A stretch of DNA of 64,000 nucleotides from Tricholomella constricta (lineage: Eukaryota > Basidiomycota > Agaricomycetes > Agaricales > Lyophyllaceae): the NCBI GenBank assembly GCA_013368375.1, contig JAACJP010000049.1, positions 215,659 to 279,658 on the forward strand, in the 5' to 3' direction. The notes beneath the pieces were generated by a model, which made no database searches, was not told the DNA's origin, and saw only the letters and a list, made by a program, of their open reading frames with translations. The position numbers and the translations under genes were made by a program. Position 1 is the first letter of the stretch. The number at the start of each line of letters is the position of its first letter. Shown here in pieces: positions 56,581-64,000 of the stretch.

Positions 56581-59500
56581 ACAAATGCAAATCAAAACAA
56601 CAAGGCAATGTAAAATGTGATGTGCGGTCTGTTTGTTCGATACGTACGACTAGCAGCACGCGTTGATGAGACGTTTACGTTCCGGCAATGCAATAACTGA
56701 TTGTTGTGATCCTGACGGGCGGTTGGTTTCCTTGGGAGCATGGGCACACCCTCACTGAGGGTGCCGTGCATACATGTTCAAACAAATGTAAATCAAAACA
56801 AATGCCAGCGAGGCAATGTAAAATCTGACGTGCAGTCTGTTTGTTCGATAGCAAGCCAGTATTCTGAGCGAGTATAACAGGTCGGACTAGCTAGCGGCAG
56901 TATAATAGATCAGACTAGCTACGTACAGAAGTTTGCTTGCAGCGAGATGCGAGTCAAATCAAAGACACTGCACATGATTGTTCCTGACACCAGCGAGGCA
57001 ACGTAGAAGCTGATGCGCAACACGGGCAATTTGCGTGAACGCTAGTATTCTCAGCAAGTACAATAAATTAAATTACGTACCACTAGCGGGACAATTTTAT
57101 GATGTTCCTGACGACGCAAATCCAACGCTAGCGAGGCAATGTAGAATCTGACGGGCAGTCTGCTTTGCGTAAAAGAGAGTATTCTCAGCAAGGACAATAA
57201 ATTATGTACGACTAGTGGCACGTTTTGATGGGGTGTCGGTTGAGTGATACTAACGAGAGCGAGGAAGGGTGTAGGGATATCTTTGGGCATACGCAACGAC
57301 GACTTTCACTGCAATTGACGTAGCCGATGAGCGACAGGTCAATACGTTCTAGCAACACAATAACTGATGAGTGACGGGTGAAAGCCATTGAAGTCGAGCT
57401 CTGTGGTGCGTACTTGTTTTGTTGTGATCCTGACGGTAAGTTTGCTTGCGTGAACGTTGTTGTGCATGCGTGTGCTGATCGCAACGGTTGGCATTCCTTT
57501 GAAGCTCAAGAGAAAAAATGTACGGCTACATATGCTGTTGGGGATTGTTGATGCTTGGTTGTCACTGATAGACCTTTCGAATCGTCTGGCTGATGCTTTC
57601 AGGAACATGACCTGCGACTGAACATGGTGCGTGGGAGGCGACTGGCGTACGTGACGCATGGCGTACCCAGCGAGTGGCGTACCCGGCGACCGGTTAGAGG
57701 TTTGAGTTAGAGCTTCGGGTGCCTCGGTTAGAGTTTTGGGTTGGGAATGTTTCTGCTCGTGTCTCGGTTAAGGTTCGGAAACATGTTCTGCTCTGAAAAG
57801 ATGGAGCGAGATGCAAGTCAAATCAAATGCACCGCACACAATTAATCCCTCCCGACAATGCAAATCCAATGCCAGCGAGGCAACATAAAATCTGACGGGC
57901 AATTTGCGTCAACGTATTCTGAGCAAGTACAATAAATTACACAACTTATTATGCCAGCAAGGCAACTTAAAATCTGATGTGCAATATGGGCAGTTTGCGT
58001 GAGCGCTAGTATTCTCAGCAAGGACAGTAAATTATGTACGACTAGTCGCACGTTTTTACGAGACATTGTTTGAGTCTAGCAACACATTTGAGTAAGCCTT
58101 GGCCATACGTAACAACAACTCTCACTGCAATCGACGTAGCCAATGAGCGACAGGTCAAGGAGGTGTGTACTTCTTTTGTTATGATCCCGACGGGCGGTTG
58201 GTTTCCTTGGGAGCATGGGCACACCCTCACTGAGGGTGCCGTGCATACATGTTTAAACAAATGTAAATCAAAACAAATGCCAGCGAGGCAATGTAAAATC
58301 TGACGTGCAGTCTGTTTGTTCGATAGCAAGCCAGTATTCTGAGCGAGTATAACAGGTCGGACTAGCTAGCGGCAGTATAATAGATCAGACTAGCTACGTA
58401 CAGAAGTTTGCTTGCAGCGAGATGCGAGTCAAATCAAAGACACTGCACATGATTGTTCCTGACACCAGCGAGGCAACGTAGAAGCTGATGCGCAACACGG
58501 GCAATTTGCGTGAACGCTAGTATTCTCAGCAAGTACAATAAATTAAATTACGTACCACTAGCGGGACAATTTTATGATGTTCCTGACGACGCAAATCCAA
58601 CGCTAGCGAGGCAATGTAGAATCTGACGGGCAGTCTGCTTTGCGTAAAAGAGAGTATTCTCAGCAAGGACAATAAATTATGTACGACTAGTGGCACGTTT
58701 TGATGGGGTGTCGGTTGAGTGATACTAACGAGAGCGAGGAAGGGTGTAGGGATATCTTTGGGCATACGCAACGACGACTTTCACTGCAATTGACGTAGCC
58801 GATGAGCGACAGGTCAATACGTTCTAGCAACACAATAACTGATGAGTGACGGGTGAAAGCCATTGAAGTCGAGCTCTGTGGTGCGTACTTGTTTTGTTGT
58901 GATCCTGACGGTAAGTTTGCTTGCGTGAACGTTGTTGTGCATGCGTGTGCTGATCGCAACGGTTGGCATTCCTTTGAAGCTCAAGAGAAAAAATGTACGG
59001 CTACATATGCTGTTGGGGATTGTTGATGCTTGGTTGTCACTGATAGACCTTTCGAATCGTCTGGCTGATGCTTTCAGGAACATGACCTGCGACTGAACAT
59101 GGTGCGTGGGAGGCGACTGGCGTACGTGACGCATGGCGTACCCAGCGAGTGGCGTACCCGGCGACCGGTTAGAGGTTTGAGTTAGAGCTTCGGGTGCCTC
59201 GGTTAGAGTTTTGGGTTGGGAACGTTTCTGCTCGTGTCTCGGTTAAGGTTCGGAAACATGTTCTGCTCTGAAAAGATGGAGCGAGATGCAAGTCAAATCA
59301 AATGCACCGCACACAATTAATCCCTCCCGACAATGCAAATCCAATGCCAGCGAGGCAACATAAAATCTGACGGGCAATTTGCGTCAACGTATTCTGAGCA
59401 AGTACAATAAATTACACAACTTATTATGCCAGCAAGGCAACTTAAAATCTGATGTGCAATATGGGCAGTTTGCGTGAGCGCTAGTATTCTCAGCAAGGAC

Positions 59501-62500
59501 AGTAAATTATGTACGACTAGTCGCACGTTTTTACGAGACATTGTTTGAGTCTAGCGACACATTTGAGTAAGCCTTGGCCATACGTAACAACAACTCTCAC
59601 TGCAATCGACGTAGCCAATGAGCGACAGGTCAAGGAGGTGTGTACTTCTTTTGTTATGATCCCGACGGGCGGTTGGTTTCCTTGGGAGCATGGGCACACC
59701 CTCACTGAGGGTGCCGTGCATACATGTTCAAACAAATGTAAATCAAAACAAATGCCAGCGAGGCAATGTAAAATCTGACGTGCAGTCTGTTTGTTCGATA
59801 GCAAGCCAGTATTCTGAGCGAGTATAACAGGTCGGACTAGCTAGCGGCAGTATAATAGATCAGACTAGCTACGTACAGAAGTTTGCTTGCAGCGAGATGC
59901 GAGTCAAATCAAAGACACTGCACATGATTGTTCCTGACACCAGCGAGGCAACGTAGAAGCTGATGCGCAACACGGGCAATTTGCGTGAACGCTAGTATTC
60001 TCAGCAAGTACAATAAATTAAATTACGTACCACTAGCGGGACAATTTTATGATGTTCCTGACGACGCAAATCCAACGCTAGCGAGGCAATGTAGAATCTG
60101 ACGGGCAGTCTGCTTTGCGTAAAAGAGAGTATTCTCAGCAAGGACAATAAATTATGTACGACTAGTGGCACGTTTTGATGGGGTGTCGGTTGAGTGATAC
60201 TAACGAGAGCGAGGAAGGGTGTAGGGATATCTTTGGGCATACGCAACGACGACTTTCACTGCAATTGACGTAGCCGATGAGCGACAGGTCAATACGTTCT
60301 AGCAACACAATAACTGATGAGTGACGGGTGAAAGCCATTGAAGTCGAGCTCTGTGGTGCGTACTTGTTTTGTTGTGATCCTGACGGTAAGTTTGCTTGCG
60401 TGAACGTTGTTGTGCATGCGTGTGCTGATCGCAACGGTTGGCATTCCTTTGAAGCTCAAGAGAAAAAATGTACGGCTACATATGCTGTTGGGGATTGTTG
60501 ATGCTTGGTTGTCACTGATAGACCTTTCGAATCGTCTGGCTGATGCTTTCAGGAACATGACCTGCGACTGAACATGGTGCGTGGGAGGCGACTGGCGTAC
60601 GTGACGCATGGCGTACCCAGCGAGTGGCGTACCCGGCGACCGGTTAGAGGTTTGAGTTAGAGCTTCGGGTGCCTCGGTTAGAGTTTTGGGTTGGGAACGT
60701 TTCTGCTCGTGTCTCGGTTAAGGTTCGGAAACATGTTCTGCTCTGAAAAGATGGAGCGAGATGCAAGTCAAATCAAATGCACCGCACACAATTAATCCCT
60801 CCCGACAATGCAAATCCAATGCCAGCGAGGCAACATAAAATCTGACGGGCAATTTGCGTCAACGTATTCTGAGCAAGTACAATAAATTACACAACTTATT
60901 ATGCCAGCAAGGCAACTTAAAATCTGATGTGCAATATGGGCAGTTTGCGTGAGCGCTAGTATTCTCAGCAAGGACAGTAAATTATGTACGACTAGTCGCA
61001 CGTTTTTACGAGACATTGTTTGAGTCTAGCGACACATTTGAGTAAGCCTTGGCCATACGTAACAACAACTCTCACTGCAATCGACGTAGCCAATGAGCGA
61101 CAGGTCAAGGAGGTGTGTACTTCTTTTGTTATGATCCCGACGGGCGGTTGGTTTCCTTGGGAGCATGGGCACACCCTCACTGAGGGTGCCGTGCATACAT
61201 GTTCAAACAAATGTAAATCAAAACAAATGCCAGCGAGGCAATGTAAAATCTGACGTGCAGTCTGTTTGTTCGATAGCAAGCCAGTATTCTGAGCGAGTAT
61301 AACAGGTCGGACTAGCTAGCGGCAGTATAATAGATCAGACTAGCTACGTACAGAAGTTTGCTTGCAGCGAGATGCGAGTCAAATCAAAGACACTGCACAT
61401 GATTGTTCCTGACACCAGCGAGGCAACGTAGAAGCTGATGCGCAACACGGGCAATTTGCGTGAACGCTAGTATTCTCAGCAAGTACAATAAATTAAATTA
61501 CGTACCACTAGCGGGACAATTTTATGATGTTCCTGACGACGCAAATCCAACGCTAGCGAGGCAATGTAGAATCTGACGGGCAGTCTGCTTTGCGTAAAAG
61601 AGAGTATTCTCAGCAAGGACAATAAATTATGTACGACTAGTGGCACGTTTTGATGGGGTGTCGGTTGAGTGATACTAACGAGAGCGAGGAAGGGTGTAGG
61701 GATATCTTTGGGCATACGCAACGACGACTTTCACTGCAATTGACGTAGCCGATGAGCGACAGGTCAATACGTTCTAGCAACACAATAACTGATGAGTGAC
61801 GGGTGAAAGCCATTGAAGTCGAGCTCTGTGGTGCGTACTTGTTTTGTTGTGATCCTGACGGTAAGTTTGCTTGCGTGAACGTTGTTGTGCATGCGTGTGC
61901 TGATCGCAACGGTTGGCATTCCTTTGAAGCTCAAGAGAAAAAATGTACGGCTACATATGCTGTTGGGGATTGTTGATGCTTGGTTGTCACTGATAGACCT
62001 TTCGAATCGTCTGGCTGATGCTTTCAGGAACATGACCTGCGACTGAACATGGTGCGTGGGAGGCGACTGGCGTACGTGACGCATGGCGTACCCAGCGAGT
62101 GGCGTACCCGGCGACCGGTTAGAGGTTTGAGTTAGAGCTTCGGGTGCCTCGGTTAGAGTTTTGGGTTGGGAACGTTTCTGCTCGTGTCTCGGTTAAGGTT
62201 CGGAAACATGTTCTGCTCTGAAAAGATGGAGCGAGATGCAAGTCAAATCAAATGCACCGCACACAATTAATCCCTCCCGACAATGCAAATCCAATGCCAG
62301 CGAGGCAACATAAAATCTGACGGGCAATTTGCGTCAACGTATTCTGAGCAAGTACAATAAATTACACAACTTATTATGCCAGCAAGGCAACTTAAAATCT
62401 GATGTGCAATATGGGCAGTTTGCGTGAGCGCTAGTATTCTCAGCAAGGACAGTAAATTATGTACGACTAGTCGCACGTTTTTACGAGACATTGTTTGAGT

Positions 62501-64000
62501 CTAGCGACACATTTGAGTAAGCCTTGGCCATACGTAACAACAACTCTCACTGCAATCGACGTAGCCAATGAGCGACAGGTCAAGGAGGTGTGTACTTCTT
62601 TTGTTATGATCCCGACGGGCGGTTGGTTTCCTTGGGAGCATGGGCACACCCTCACTGAGGGTGCCGTGCATACATGTTCAAACAAATGTAAATCAAAACA
62701 AATGCCAGCGAGGCAATGTAAAATCTGACGTGCAGTCTGTTTGTTCGATAGCAAGCCAGTATTCTGAGCGAGTATAACAGGTCGGACTAGCTAGCGGCAG
62801 TATAATAGATCAGACTAGCTACGTACAGAAGTTTGCTTGCAGCGAGATGCGAGTCAAATCAAAGACACTGCACATGATTGTTCCTGACACCAGCGAGGCA
62901 ACGTAGAAGCTGATGCGCAACACGGGCAATTTGCGTGAACGCTAGTATTCTCAGCAAGTACAATAAATTAAATTACGTACCACTAGCGGGACAATTTTAT
63001 GATGTTCCTGACGACGCAAATCCAACGCTAGCGAGGCAATGTAGAATCTGACGGGCAGTCTGCTTTGCGTAAAAGAGAGTATTCTCAGCAAGGACAATAA
63101 ATTATGTACGACTAGTGGCACGTTTTGATGGGGTGTCGGTTGAGTGATACTAACGAGAGCGAGGAAGGGTGTAGGGATATCTTTGGGCATACGCAACGAC
63201 GACTTTCACTGCAATTGACGTAGCCGATGAGCGACAGGTCAATACGTTCTAGCAACACAATAACTGATGAGTGACGGGTGAAAGCCATTGAAGTCGAGCT
63301 CTGTGGTGCGTACTTGTTTTGTTGTGATCCTGACGGTAAGTTTGCTTGCGTGAACGTTGTTGTGCATGCGTGTGCTGATCGCAACGGTTGGCATTCCTTT
63401 GAAGCTCAAGAGAAAAAATGTACGGCTACATATGCTGTTGGGGATTGTTGATGCTTGGTTGTCACTGATAGACCTTTCGAATCGTCTGGCTGATGCTTTC
63501 AGGAACATGACCTGCGACTGAACATGGTGCGTGGGAGGCGACTGGCGTACGTGACGCATGGCGTACCCAGCGAGTGGCGTACCCGGCGACCGGTTAGAGG
63601 TTTGAGTTAGAGCTTCGGGTGCCTCGGTTAGAGTTTTGGGTTGGGAACGTTTCTGCTCGTGTCTCGGTTAAGGTTCGGAAACATGTTCTGCTCTGAAAAG
63701 ATGGAGCGAGATGCAAGTCAAATCAAATGCACCGCACACAATTAATCCCTCCCGACAATGCAAATCCAATGCCAGCGAGGCAACATAAAATCTGACGGGC
63801 AATTTGCGTCAACGTATTCTGAGCAAGTACAATAAATTACACAACTTATTATGCCAGCAAGGCAACTTAAAATCTGATGTGCAATATGGGCAGTTTGCGT
63901 GAGCGCTAGTATTCTCAGCAAGGACAGTAAATTATGTACGACTAGTCGCACGTTTTTACGAGACATTGTTTGAGTCTAGCGACACATTTGAGTAAGCTTG
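56581..64000 (+). repeat. 1475-bp tandem satellite array, locus C
   Basis: Units start at ccggttagagg 57,690, 59,165, 60,640, 62,115 and 63,590, i.e. exactly 1,475 bp apart, after a partial first unit; the array continues past the window. The units after the first are virtually identical. The first differs by single bases (gggaatgttt for gggaacgttt near 57,746, tagcaacac for tagcgacac near 58,079, tgtttaaac for tgttcaaac near 58,252). Each unit holds one palindrome and five sub-repeats of the gccagcgaggcaacgtaaaat / ctcagcaagtacaataaatta type (for example 56,812, 56,991, 57,129, 57,869 and 57,952). It is a relative of array B, which has about 217 bp more per unit. Confidence 0.95.

Noticed and set aside
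56581..64000. Repeated 74-106-codon frames in every satellite unit
   Set aside because: They recur because the DNA unit recurs. There is no start context or conservation of frame between loci A, B and C on the minus strand, and no family likeness.
1..64000. tRNA or rRNA genes
   Set aside because: I looked for cloverleaf-type signals and ribosomal words and found none I could support by eye. A covariance-model scan would be needed to exclude tRNAs.

Overview
The window looks like a nuclear segment of a filamentous basidiomycete (Agaricomycetes-like). Reading frames are cut by many short GT-AG introns of about 40-65 nt. The recognisable gene fragments are fungal ones (KRE6/SKN1 glucan-synthesis protein, GET3, PHO88/SND3, TatD nuclease, apyrase, G-alpha-like), and the Tc1/mariner-type transposase fragment is of a kind I associate with mushroom genomes. 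Most of the 64 kb is repeat-rich and full of broken genes. Family names come from my own reading of translations, not from a search.

Layout: 1-6.3 kb holds degenerate GC-rich coding-like sequence with GET3 and TatD pseudogenes. 6.3-8.75 kb is the first copy (A) of a composite repeat: a GAAGCCCC minisatellite, an array of 19-bp palindromes, then satellite sequence, followed here by a GGGTGCA minisatellite. 8.9-14.0 kb has two related minisatellite fields around a KRE6/SKN1 pseudogene and a small apparently intact 82-aa gene, ending in a truncated mariner transposase. 14.2-24.1 kb is the only gene-dense part. It has four multi-exon genes whose frames join perfectly across introns (193, 127, 91 and 863 aa, none of a family I recognise), a large inverted repeat carrying two head-to-head copies of another gene, and a SNF2-family ATPase gene cut off by a dispersed element. 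24.1-35.2 kb is a graveyard of broken genes (a gene remnant present three times, PHO88, G-alpha-like, apyrase). 35.2-44.06 kb is composite repeat copy B with a 1692-bp tandem satellite, ended by a second copy of the element that broke the SNF2 gene. 44.7-56.0 kb is again gene remnants. 56.0-64.0 kb is composite repeat copy C with a 1475-bp tandem satellite that runs to the window edge.

The two most interesting structures are the 14.2-24.1 kb island (divergent unknown 863-aa gene and SNF2 gene separated by an inverted duplication, with small Cys-rich and acidic satellite genes beside it) and the composite repeat with its directional hairpin-forming palindrome. That palindrome also occurs alone at five other places, once with paired changes in both arms.
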